Positions 26,141 to 34,560 of a stretch of 64,000 nucleotides of DNA are shown here, in pieces. Below the pieces are notes generated by a model that made no database searches, had not been told where the DNA came from, and saw only the letters and a program-made list of their open reading frames with translations. Source of the DNA: Xylanibacter oryzae DSM 17970 (GTDB lineage: Bacteria > Bacteroidota > Bacteroidia > Bacteroidales > Bacteroidaceae); NCBI RefSeq assembly GCF_000585355.1, contig NZ_KK073873.1:1452703-1516702 (forward strand). Direction: 5' to 3'. The translations under genes and the position numbers were made by a program. Within the stretch, counting starts at the first letter, position 1. Each line of letters begins with the position of its first letter.

Positions 26141-27133
26141 TCATTCATTCATTGCACCGCAGTGCGGACAGATACCTTTGCGCCTGATGCTGACCCCACA
26201 ATTGCCACAAACATAAGGATAACGGGCATAATAATAATAACGCCATAGGGCAAAGAAAATATAAGCTGCAAGAAATATGTAGCCTACATAATATAAGGTA
26301 CTTATACTGAATACGATATAATCTATCGCACACATGCCTGCCAATCCACTGAGATATACTATGGCATCGTAGAAGCGTAAATTTTTGATGGCATCCTCGG
26401 CTGACGCTATAGCTACTATTATCATTGCCCATGCCGATATCAGGAATATTGATAATATAAGTGGTACGGTGAATGGATTCAACGTGGGATGGTAATAGAA
26501 ATGACGCCACGTCTCGGGTGCAAACAACTGTATACTGGCATAGAAAGCGGCACTGCTCGACACTATCACGGTGAGCAATGTGGGATAGAATGATGGTATA
26601 TCATTAAAATGCACTATTTTGGCTCCTTTCCTCAATATTCGGCGTATCAGATATGCAGCAGCCATAAGACTGATAATTATCATGAATAAGATAAGATGAA
26701 TATTGGAGAATGTATCAATAAACTGTGAGATAGGGTCGTCGGGAACTACTGACGGGAGGAGTTTGCTCTCGTGAATCCATCCAATGGTGCTCTGATCACG
26801 AGCAAGTTGAACCCAGACGCTGTCGGTCTTATCGTCGGGCAGCATTCGGATGTCGGCCACTACCAGTCGGTCGTGGCGATAAACTTCTACACTGTCGGTC
26901 TTCAGACTGTTGATGGCTTCTTCGGGCTGCTGCACTATTAGCGGCATGGAATCGGCCTTGACTACAAAATTATAGTTGCGGGTATAGTGATGAGAAGTAG
27001 AGAACGAAATAGAATCGAGCTCCTGTTCGGTGAGATTCCACGCGTCAGGAGTATCCGATTCGTTCTTATAATAACAGGAGCTGACAAGCAGCGCCAATAT
27101 CATTATTGTTATACAATTAACGGTTTTCCGCAT
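26141..27133 (-). CDS. Membrane lipoprotein with SH3-like segment, multiple TM helices and C-terminal zinc ribbon
   Basis: 330 aa. Lipobox VSSC (Cys20) near the N-terminus. Residues ~60-125 resemble a bacterial SH3-like fold (VEVYRHDRLVVADIRML, TIGWIHESKLLP). From residue ~135 there are about five hydrophobic helices, and the protein ends with a rubredoxin-like zinc ribbon, CGNCGVSIRRKGICPHCG. A lipoprotein signal together with several TM helices and a cytoplasmic-type zinc ribbon is an odd mix. Function unknown. The start overlaps the U32 gene end by 17 bp. Its zinc ribbon recalls those in the kinase/AAA+/FHA cluster further upstream on the same strand. Confidence 0.8.
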   Translation of the reverse strand: MRKTVNCITIMILALLVSSCYYKNESDTPDAWNLTEQELDSISFSTSHHYTRNYNFVVKADSMPLIVQQPEEAINSLKTDSVEVYRHDRLVVADIRMLPDDKTDSVWVQLARDQSTIGWIHESKLLPSVVPDDPISQFIDTFSNIHLILFMIIISLMAAAYLIRRILRKGAKIVHFNDIPSFYPTLLTVIVSSSAAFYASIQLFAPETWRHFYYHPTLNPFTVPLILSIFLISAWAMIIVAIASAEDAIKNLRFYDAIVYLSGLAGMCAIDYIVFSISTLYYVGYIFLAAYIFFALWRYYYYARYPYVCGNCGVSIRRKGICPHCGAMNE

Positions 27134-28940
27134 ATATGTTCATTTTACAGTTTTTACAGTCAAACTCAAGACGAAAGTGCCTGCCATCAGGCAATGAGAG
27201 CATAAGTGGCTCACTCCATGTTGGTTTTTCGCCTCCATACCTTACACAATAGCCAAGTGAATAGCGTAGACAGTGGCGGCACTGCATGATAAGTGGAGTG
27301 TCGGGCTGTTGCTGCTCGAATGATTGTGCAGCATCTGGCACTCCTTGAAGGCGGTAGAATTCTGCTGAAGGCTTGTTGGATATGTTGTACAGCCATGGAT
27401 ATGGATATGGTTCGGGAGACAACGGCTGACTGTGTACAGCAACCGGTTCATAACTGTTTTGAGAGGTAAACTGTTGCATTGTTTCACGGCGCAGCTGGGT
27501 GAGTTGGGCGGCAGGTATGAACCAGTTGAACTCTTCAGGTTCGAAATTTACGGTATCGCATATATATGGTGTGTTGCCCAACTTGGTGAGACAGCGAACA
27601 ATATTTTCTTTCTGAGGTTTCACAGCTTCCTGTTTTTCCATCTGCATGGTGTGCACGACGCGCTGACCTGTGGAGTCGGTGACTTGCAGTGAGAAACCTT
27701 CGGACACTTCGCTTATGGTCATTCTAACCGGTATGCGACGCGACGCGCTAGGTCTGGATAGAAGTCGCTGAAACTCTATATCATTATTACGGTACAGGCG
27801 TGTACCCGGGCGAAGGTCACTTGGCATCTTGAGTGGGAAGAGACGGTTGTTTTCGACCTTATTTACTCTGAAGCCCTCTAGTTCACGATGGTCGTTAAAA
27901 TAACACAATCCGTCACCATTAGCAAAATTGGATAATCCTGCTACAGTGAATGTATGTCCGCGTATTTCCTTGACTGTTCCTACGTATTCACCGGTAGCCT
28001 TCGGGGTATCGAAGGATGCAATGTCGGGCTGGCGACCGTTGAGGAAATATGTAGTGTAACCTCTATTGAATGTCTTGTTGATATTAGGCGTGAAAGTATA
28101 TTCTACTTTACCTATAGAGGCACGGCAGTACTGGTCAGGATGACGTGATATTATTTCGTCAAGGCGCTGACTATAGGCTGCTGTAACATTCTTAACATAA
28201 TCAGAATCTTTAAGACGACCTTCTATCTTAAATGATGTAGCACCAGCTTGTATAAGTGCTTCAAGGTTATCTATCTGGGCCATATCTTTAAGAGAAAGCA
28301 GATGGCGCTCATGTTGTATCTCACGCCCATCTGCATCAGTAAGATCGAATTTAAGACGACAGAACTGTGCACATTCGCCTCTGTTAGCACTACGGTTGAA
28401 ACAGTATTGTGATGCATAACACAGGCCGGAATAACTGACACATAGAGCACCGTGGACGAAGACCTCGAGTGGCATATCTGGAACGGCGTGATGTATGGCT
28501 GCTATCTCATCTACAGAAAGTTCGCGAGCCAGTACGGCACGACTGAAGCCAATGCTACGGAGCCATTTCACCTTCTGAGCAGTACGGTTGTCGGTCTGTG
28601 TACTGGCATGAAGGGCTATCGGTGGCAGATCCATACGGAGTATACTCATATCCTGCACAAGGATAGCATCTACACCTATATCGTATAATTGGGTGATAAG
28701 TTCGCGGGTGGCATCGAGCTCGTCGTCGTAGAGTATGGTGTTGACAGTAACGTACACCTTGCAGTGATACGGATGAGCATACTCAACCAGTTGACGGATA
28801 TCATCAATGCTATTGCCTGCAGCAGAACGGGCACCAAAATGCTGTGCGCCGATATATACGGCGTCGGCTCCATTATCGATGGCAGCAATGCCGCACTCCA
28901 GATTCTTTGCGGGCGAAAGTAATTCAAGTTGTCTCATCAT
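27117..28940 (-). CDS. U32-family protein, RlhA-like (23S rRNA cytidine hydroxylation)
   Basis: About 607 aa from ATG 28940, beginning MMRQLELLSPAKNLECG; a longer frame to 29027 lies inside metA and is not protein-like. Visible: the U32 N-terminal barrel (DNGADAVYIGAQHFGARSAA), the cysteine signature YASQYCFNRSANRGECAQFC, and TSFKIEGRLKDSDYVKNV. A C-terminal DUF3656-like region follows, with cysteines CRHCLRYSLGYC. Length and C-terminal domain match RlhA, which with prephenate makes 5-hydroxycytidine in 23S rRNA in Escherichia coli, rather than the shorter TrhP or UbiU/V types. ATG overlaps the metA stop (ATGA), so the pair is coupled. Confidence 0.88.
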   Translation of the reverse strand: MMRQLELLSPAKNLECGIAAIDNGADAVYIGAQHFGARSAAGNSIDDIRQLVEYAHPYHCKVYVTVNTILYDDELDATRELITQLYDIGVDAILVQDMSILRMDLPPIALHASTQTDNRTAQKVKWLRSIGFSRAVLARELSVDEIAAIHHAVPDMPLEVFVHGALCVSYSGLCYASQYCFNRSANRGECAQFCRLKFDLTDADGREIQHERHLLSLKDMAQIDNLEALIQAGATSFKIEGRLKDSDYVKNVTAAYSQRLDEIISRHPDQYCRASIGKVEYTFTPNINKTFNRGYTTYFLNGRQPDIASFDTPKATGEYVGTVKEIRGHTFTVAGLSNFANGDGLCYFNDHRELEGFRVNKVENNRLFPLKMPSDLRPGTRLYRNNDIEFQRLLSRPSASRRIPVRMTISEVSEGFSLQVTDSTGQRVVHTMQMEKQEAVKPQKENIVRCLTKLGNTPYICDTVNFEPEEFNWFIPAAQLTQLRRETMQQFTSQNSYEPVAVHSQPLSPEPYPYPWLYNISNKPSAEFYRLQGVPDAAQSFEQQQPDTPLIMQCRHCLRYSLGYCVRYGGEKPTWSEPLMLSLPDGRHFRLEFDCKNCKMNIYAENR

Positions 28941-29854
28941 TCGATCGTATTGATATCGTATGGTGTCTCCTGATATACATAGTAGTTGATCCAGTTGCTG
29001 TAAAGCAGGTTGGCGTGTGCGCGCCATGTAACCATTGGTTCGTTTGCAGGATTGTCATCGCGGAAATAATGCAGAGGTATTTCAACATCGTCGCGTTTAC
29101 CAAGATCACGTCTATATTCTGTATTAAGAGTATTAGCAGCATATTCGAGATGACCGGTGACATATATCTCTCGACCGCCACGCTCCATAATCATGCTAAC
29201 ACCACACTCTGGTGATTCAGCTATGAGTTGCAAGTCGGGACATTTCAACACATCATCTTTGTGTGTCTCTGTATGACGACTGTGCGGCATATTAAAGTAA
29301 TCGTCGAAACCTCTGAAAATAGGTAATTGTGGTTCGAGAGGATACTGACGAAACACACCAAACATCTTCTTTGGGAGATGGTATTTGGGGATGTGATGAT
29401 GATAATACAATCCGGCCTGAGCTGCCCAACATATATATAGAGTACTTGTGACATGAGTTCTGGCCCAATCGAATATGCCGGTGAGCTCTTTCCAATAAGA
29501 GACTTTCTCAAAATCCAAGTCTTCTACCGGGGCTCCTGTTATTATCATGCCGTCAAACTTCTCATTTCTCATCAGCTCAAAGTCTTTATAGAACATCATC
29601 ATATGTTCTATAGGTGTATTTTTGGGCGTGTGACTTTTCAGTTTCATAAAACTGATTTCGAGCTGAAGAGGTGTATTTGAGAGCAGACGTATTAGGTCTG
29701 TCTCTGTTGTTATCTTTAGTGGCATAAGATTGAGTATAACAATCTTAAGTGGGCGGATATCCTGTGTTGTCGCCCTTGAATTGTCCATAACGAAGATATT
29801 CTCGCCTTTGAGAATCTCTATCGCAGGTAATCTGTCTGGTAATCTTAATGGCAT
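28937..29854 (-). CDS. metA: Homoserine O-acetyltransferase MetA
   Basis: 305 aa, the exact MetA family length. The catalytic cysteine is Cys142 in ICWAAQAGLYY; His235 and Glu237 stand in GHLEYA. Position 111, shown to control acyl-donor choice in MetA enzymes, is Glu (in TGAPVEDLDF). Escherichia coli MetA has Gly there and uses succinyl-CoA, whereas Glu goes with acetyl-CoA. So this enzyme most likely makes O-acetylhomoserine, the first step of methionine synthesis. A purine-rich AAAGGA ribosome-binding site precedes the start, 35 bp after the PP2C gene. It shares a transcript direction with the phosphatase upstream and the U32 gene downstream. Confidence 0.95.
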   Translation of the reverse strand: MPLRLPDRLPAIEILKGENIFVMDNSRATTQDIRPLKIVILNLMPLKITTETDLIRLLSNTPLQLEISFMKLKSHTPKNTPIEHMMMFYKDFELMRNEKFDGMIITGAPVEDLDFEKVSYWKELTGIFDWARTHVTSTLYICWAAQAGLYYHHHIPKYHLPKKMFGVFRQYPLEPQLPIFRGFDDYFNMPHSRHTETHKDDVLKCPDLQLIAESPECGVSMIMERGGREIYVTGHLEYAANTLNTEYRRDLGKRDDVEIPLHYFRDDNPANEPMVTWRAHANLLYSNWINYYVYQETPYDINTIE

Positions 29855-29889
29855 CTTTTATTCCTTTATCTTTTTATCTTTTTATATGA

Positions 29890-30660
29890 CTATAATACTG
29901 TTACTAAACATACCGATACATTGTCGTATCCTCCGGCATCTTCTGCATACTGACATAGCTGATCGGCTGTGGCTCCATCCAGAAGATAATGGGATATATC
30001 CTCATCACTCAACATGTCTGTGAGACCGTCTGAGCATAACATATAAGTGTCGCCATGACTCACTGACTTGTGAAATTCGACCAAATCCAAATAGGATGTG
30101 TCGCAACCTCCACCTATACAATTCACTATAATACCGTTATGACTGGTATTCCCTAAAATATTGTTTAGCGAATGATCGGTAGACAACTGGGTAAGTTTGT
30201 TGTTGCGATATAGGTATATGCGACTGTCACCACAATTGACCCAATATAAATCATTATAGTTGACTGCAAAACCTACCAGAGTAGTGCCCATTCCCGAATA
30301 AATCGGTTCGGCTTTGCTGTGATAAGCTATATATCGTGATACATGGTCAAGCCAATAGTAGGCGGCCTCATTGAAACGACAGGCGTCAAGATATCCCCAC
30401 GGCATACTAAACTTATGGCGTAGACTATCGAGTACTATCTCACTAGCCTTCTCACCGGCTTTGTGACCGCCTATGCCATCGGCAAGTGCGATAATGTACA
30501 TATGACTGTCTGAGATGTTCGCACAGGTCTGATAAGTCTCATTGCGGACCAAGCGGTCACCAACGAGTATCATATCTTCATTGTTTTTTCTAACCAGTCC
30601 TACTCTACTGGCCGCATCTATTTCCAAATTTAACATAACATTCTGATTTGTTTCTTTCAT
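29890..30660 (-). CDS. PP2C-family serine/threonine phosphatase
   Basis: 256 aa, single-domain soluble PP2C (PPM). Motifs are complete: RKNNEDMILV near residue 25, IALADGIGGHKAGEKAS as metal-binding motif, GDSRIYLYRNNKLTQLSTDH, LCSDGLTDMLSDEDI and GGYDNVSVCLV. Needs Mn2+ or Mg2+ and removes phosphate from phospho-Ser/Thr. It overlaps the FHA gene by 4 bp, and the membrane kinase is encoded two genes further upstream, so it is probably the eraser of marks written by that kinase. The N-terminal few residues before MLNLEIDAAS may or may not be translated. Confidence 0.93.
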   Translation of the reverse strand: MKETNQNVMLNLEIDAASRVGLVRKNNEDMILVGDRLVRNETYQTCANISDSHMYIIALADGIGGHKAGEKASEIVLDSLRHKFSMPWGYLDACRFNEAAYYWLDHVSRYIAYHSKAEPIYSGMGTTLVGFAVNYNDLYWVNCGDSRIYLYRNNKLTQLSTDHSLNNILGNTSHNGIIVNCIGGGCDTSYLDLVEFHKSVSHGDTYMLCSDGLTDMLSDEDISHYLLDGATADQLCQYAEDAGGYDNVSVCLVTVL

Positions 30661-31232
30661 ATCACACTGACTTGCAGGTTGATATTAGCTATAGTCACGA
30701 TATCACCATTCTTTATAGACATGGCTACATCAGGCTGTAGTTTATGCTGATTGACCATCGTGCCATTGGATGAATGCTTGTCGATTATGCACCAACCGGT
30801 ATCGTTGGAATACATCAACTGGGCATGAACGCTAGAAACATATTTATTACTCTCGAATATCTTCTGGTATATACCCTGACGGCGACCGATGACAGCTCCA
30901 TTCTGACCGATTATTCGGATGTTTAAATTTCCATTATATAGAGTGAGTTGTGGAACTCCTGGTACTTTATACTGCTCTGGCAATTCTATGCTACCTCTTC
31001 TGGAAGCGGCTATCGAAGCCGTAAACGAATTAAACGTATTTGTGAGGCTGGAATCTTTGGATTTCCTACTCATAACCTCGTCGAGTGTATACATCATACC
31101 ACCACAATATGTACAGCGCCGACCAAGTCCAACCCTGCCACACTGCACGCAATATAGCAAAGCCTGCCCACACTGATCGCAATAATGTGAGTCTTCATCT
31201 ATTTCCTCTTTGCAATTAGGACATATTATCAT
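30657..31232 (-). CDS. Zinc-ribbon + FHA-domain protein
   Basis: 191 aa. Residues 4-45 carry two zinc-ribbon pairs (CPNCKEEIDEDSHYCDQCG and CVQCGRVGLGRRCTYCGG). A linker follows, then an FHA domain from about residue 100: VIGRRQGIYQKIF, SSVHAQLMY and HSSNGTMVN show the conserved Gly-Arg, Ser-x-x-His and Asn-Gly residues that read phosphothreonine. FHA proteins dock on phosphorylated partners, here most likely the kinase or the AAA+ protein encoded upstream. The start lies 17 bp inside the end of the AAA+ gene, and the stop overlaps the PP2C start (ATGA), so all are one operon. Confidence 0.92.
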   Translation of the reverse strand: MIICPNCKEEIDEDSHYCDQCGQALLYCVQCGRVGLGRRCTYCGGMMYTLDEVMSRKSKDSSLTNTFNSFTASIAASRRGSIELPEQYKVPGVPQLTLYNGNLNIRIIGQNGAVIGRRQGIYQKIFESNKYVSSVHAQLMYSNDTGWCIIDKHSSNGTMVNQHKLQPDVAMSIKNGDIVTIANINLQVSVI

Positions 31233-34200
31233 CGCTTCCTTTCTTTCCTATTATTAAATCTTCAGACATTATGGTCTGGTATATCTCTGGGGTACGGCTG
31301 TCTACAGGCATTTTTGATACACGTATAGACAGTTGTTGTATAGTGGCGTTGAGAAGGTTACGCATAGCACGGGCATTACCGAACGAAGCATTGTCTTTTA
31401 ACACGAGTATCTCGTCGATGACATGCATAAGTTTGAACTCGGCCTGGGGGTCAAGATGATAGTCCTGATCGTCTGCCATCTTCTTATATATCTGAAGTAA
31501 TTCATCTTCGTTGTAATCGTCTATATGCAGACGGTGGGTAAACCTACTGGCTAATCCAGGATTAGTGGATAAAAAGTCGTCCATATTCTCTTTGTAACCT
31601 GCTGCTATGACAACAAACTTACCACGGTCGTCTTCCATACGTTTCATAAGTGTGTCTATGGCTTCCTTACCGTATGCATCGCGACTGTCACTAAGAGTGT
31701 AAGCTTCATCAATAAAAAGGATGCCACCCATTGCGCAGTCACATACATCGTTGACTATCTTAGGTGTTTCGCCCATATACTTGCCTACAAGTTTGCTGCG
31801 GTTTACTTCTATCACACGCGAGGTGGAAAGTATGTTCATACTATGAAGCACTTCACCCATCTTTCGAGCTATCGTGGTCTTACCTGTACCGGGATTACCT
31901 GTAAGGATAAAATTCATAGACAACTGCTGTACTTTGCCTACACCTGATTCGTTGCGTTGCTTCATGAACATACTCTGTACGGCGAGACGACGTATCGAAT
32001 TCTTGACATTACGCATACCTATGAGCTTATCAATATCTGCGAGCACTTCATCAAGAGGGCGTACAGTAGCACTATCATCAATGGATATATCATCTATTGT
32101 AATGCGATACATCTCATCTTCACTAAGGCTTTCGTCATTGATCTGTTCGACAAGGCGTTTGCTCTGATGCTCTATGGCCTCATCAAATAGGTGACGGGCT
32201 TCGCGAGCATTGCCGAAATTTTTGTCTTTACGAAGAAATATCTCTTCAAAATTGCGATGTATAGCCTGTTGTACCTCATCGGATATGACAAACTTTCGCG
32301 CATGAGCCATATTGACAAATATCTGTGTGAGTTCGTCAGGCGTATAATCGTCGAAATGGAGTGTATTTGTGAAACGACTCTTCAGTCCTGGGTTTGTATC
32401 GATGAACTTTTTCATCAGATCTGTATAACCGGCAATGATACATATGAACTTGCCACGATCATCCTCAAGACGCTTTAGGAGCGTATCTATAGCTTCTGCA
32501 CCAAAACTGTCATTATCACCCTGGACCAGAGTATAAGCCTCATCTATAAAAAGTACACCACCCATGGCGCTGTCAATAAGATTATTGGTCTTTATGGCCG
32601 TCTGACCAGAATAGCCGGCAACAAGTTTGCTGCGATCGGCTTCTATCAGATGACCGCGAGAAAGGACGCCAAGTGTCTTAAATACATCAGCCATTATTCG
32701 AGCTACGGTAGTCTTGCCCGTACCTGGATTGCCGGTGAATATGTAATGTTTCCCCTGGAAAGTATGACTCTCGCCACGTTTAATTTGAAGATTGAGATAT
32801 GATACAAGATTAGTTATCTCATTTTTGACAGATTTGAGCCCTACCATACCTTTGAGTTTTTCCAGACACTTGTTATAATCAGCTACCTTGGGTGCCTCGT
32901 ATGGAATATCTTCAGGAAGGATAGTAGTAAGTTGCCGATCGCTCATAGAGGATATATCACCACGCTGAAGACGTTCTGCCTGAGCACGGCATATTTTCTC
33001 GAACAGTTGTCGCATGCTACGGCCATTGGCGAAGTTCTTATCTCGTAAGTCGTACATGGATTGGATGCACTTTTGTGTTATAAGTTCTGCCTCATCAGAC
33101 ATGATATACTTCTTCGATTTTACGAAACTCAGAAGTATTTGGTATAATTGGTCGGCAGTATAATCTTCTATATTCAGGAAATAATTGAAGCGACTGCGGA
33201 AACCAGGATTGATGCGGAAGAGATTTTCCATTTGGGTACGGTAACCTGCGGCGATTACCACAAACTTTCCGCGATCATCTTCCATACGCTTCATGAGTTT
33301 TTCAAGCGCCTGTTCACCCTGTATATCACGTTCGCCTGTATTGGATACAGGTGCAAGGGTATATGCCTCGTCTATAAAGAGAATGCCACCCATAGCTTTA
33401 TCACATAGTTTATCAACCAATTTGGGTGTCTCGCCCTGATACTGGCTTACCATATGTGCACGGTCTACCTCCACAACATGACCGCTGTCTAGATAACCTA
33501 TCGAAGCTAATATCTCGCCAAGTTTTCGGGCTATGGATGTTTTACCTGTACCGGGATTACCTGTGAGAACGGCGTGCAATCCCATCTTGTGGTTTACATC
33601 TATTCCACGCTCATTTAGCTGAAGGTTGTTCTTGACGGTGTAAGCGACTTCTTTTACGACTTTCTTTATCTCGTCCATGCCTACAAACTTGTCAAGGTCT
33701 GTAAGTATCTCATCAAGAGTACGCTCTTCAGGCACATAACCGCGTATGTCTTCACGTTCTACAGTGGTTGTATACGGATCATGACCGATAAATGACGTGA
33801 AGATGTCTTCGGCCACTTTACTAGCCAAATGTCCATTACCAAACGACTCATCCTTTATCTTCACCTGATAACGGAAATACTTAAGTAACTGTTCGGAGGC
33901 TTCATCTGTGAAATTGGTTATATCATACTTGGTACGCAACTTGCTACGACATATGTCGTTGAGATCCTGATAACTAGGTTCGGGCAGTTCAAAACGATAA
34001 TTAAACCGATTAGTTACTGCAGGATTGCTTTCAAGAAACTCATCTAGTCCTTTTGACAGACCAGCCATTATAACAATAGGACTGTCATTCCAGTGGTCCA
34101 TTTCGACGAAGAGCTTGTCAAGTGGATTTACCTGATTGGAATATTTATATGGCAAAAGTTTCTGAACATTATCAAAAAAGAGTATTCCACCACGAACTTT

Positions 34201-34560
34201 CTTCACATTCTCGTCCCAATGGTCTACAAAACGGTTATAGTCTACTGCATCAACTCTGATAAACTTGTTTTTATCAATAATTTTATGCTGATAGAAGTAA
34301 TCGCTTATTACTTCTGCAAGAAGGGTCTTGCCTGTACCTGTTTCACCGACAATGATTGAGTTGATACCAATATGGACATTAGCTACATCTTTGCGTGAAC
34401 GTAAATATGTGTATGAGTCAACAATTGTCTTGAGCTTGTCCTTAACATCGCTTAGTCCAACCAACCTATCAAGGATATTGGACTGAACAAGGGGTTTTCC
34501 GCACCATTTGCAGAATTTTGCCTCCTTGCGGTTTTGTTTATGACAATGCTCACATTTCAT
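31216..34560 (-). CDS. Quadruple AAA+ ATPase (CbxX/CfxQ type) with N-terminal zinc ribbon
   Basis: 1114 aa. An N-terminal zinc ribbon (CEHCHKQNRKEAKFCKWCG, residues 3-21) is followed by four AAA+ modules. Walker A motifs: residues 72-80 (GETGTGKT), 333-341, 610-617 and 888-895 (GNPGTGKT). Walker B: ILFFDN at 126-131, then canonical FIDEAYTL at about 395, 671 and 949. The first module has Asn in place of the catalytic Glu, so it is probably impaired in hydrolysis. Modules 2-4 belong to the CbxX/CfxQ group, which includes the Rubisco activase CbbX and the ESX-secretion protein EccA. It overlaps the kinase gene by one base. A remodelling or assembly role under kinase control is inferred. Confidence 0.93.
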   Translation of the reverse strand: MKCEHCHKQNRKEAKFCKWCGKPLVQSNILDRLVGLSDVKDKLKTIVDSYTYLRSRKDVANVHIGINSIIVGETGTGKTLLAEVISDYFYQHKIIDKNKFIRVDAVDYNRFVDHWDENVKKVRGGILFFDNVQKLLPYKYSNQVNPLDKLFVEMDHWNDSPIVIMAGLSKGLDEFLESNPAVTNRFNYRFELPEPSYQDLNDICRSKLRTKYDITNFTDEASEQLLKYFRYQVKIKDESFGNGHLASKVAEDIFTSFIGHDPYTTTVEREDIRGYVPEERTLDEILTDLDKFVGMDEIKKVVKEVAYTVKNNLQLNERGIDVNHKMGLHAVLTGNPGTGKTSIARKLGEILASIGYLDSGHVVEVDRAHMVSQYQGETPKLVDKLCDKAMGGILFIDEAYTLAPVSNTGERDIQGEQALEKLMKRMEDDRGKFVVIAAGYRTQMENLFRINPGFRSRFNYFLNIEDYTADQLYQILLSFVKSKKYIMSDEAELITQKCIQSMYDLRDKNFANGRSMRQLFEKICRAQAERLQRGDISSMSDRQLTTILPEDIPYEAPKVADYNKCLEKLKGMVGLKSVKNEITNLVSYLNLQIKRGESHTFQGKHYIFTGNPGTGKTTVARIMADVFKTLGVLSRGHLIEADRSKLVAGYSGQTAIKTNNLIDSAMGGVLFIDEAYTLVQGDNDSFGAEAIDTLLKRLEDDRGKFICIIAGYTDLMKKFIDTNPGLKSRFTNTLHFDDYTPDELTQIFVNMAHARKFVISDEVQQAIHRNFEEIFLRKDKNFGNAREARHLFDEAIEHQSKRLVEQINDESLSEDEMYRITIDDISIDDSATVRPLDEVLADIDKLIGMRNVKNSIRRLAVQSMFMKQRNESGVGKVQQLSMNFILTGNPGTGKTTIARKMGEVLHSMNILSTSRVIEVNRSKLVGKYMGETPKIVNDVCDCAMGGILFIDEAYTLSDSRDAYGKEAIDTLMKRMEDDRGKFVVIAAGYKENMDDFLSTNPGLASRFTHRLHIDDYNEDELLQIYKKMADDQDYHLDPQAEFKLMHVIDEILVLKDNASFGNARAMRNLLNATIQQLSIRVSKMPVDSRTPEIYQTIMSEDLIIGKKGSDDNMS

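Noticed and set aside
28941-29027. 29-codon N-terminal extension of the U32 gene
   Set aside because: It lies inside metA; the U32 family N-terminus (MRQLELLSPAKN) begins at the ATGA overlap.
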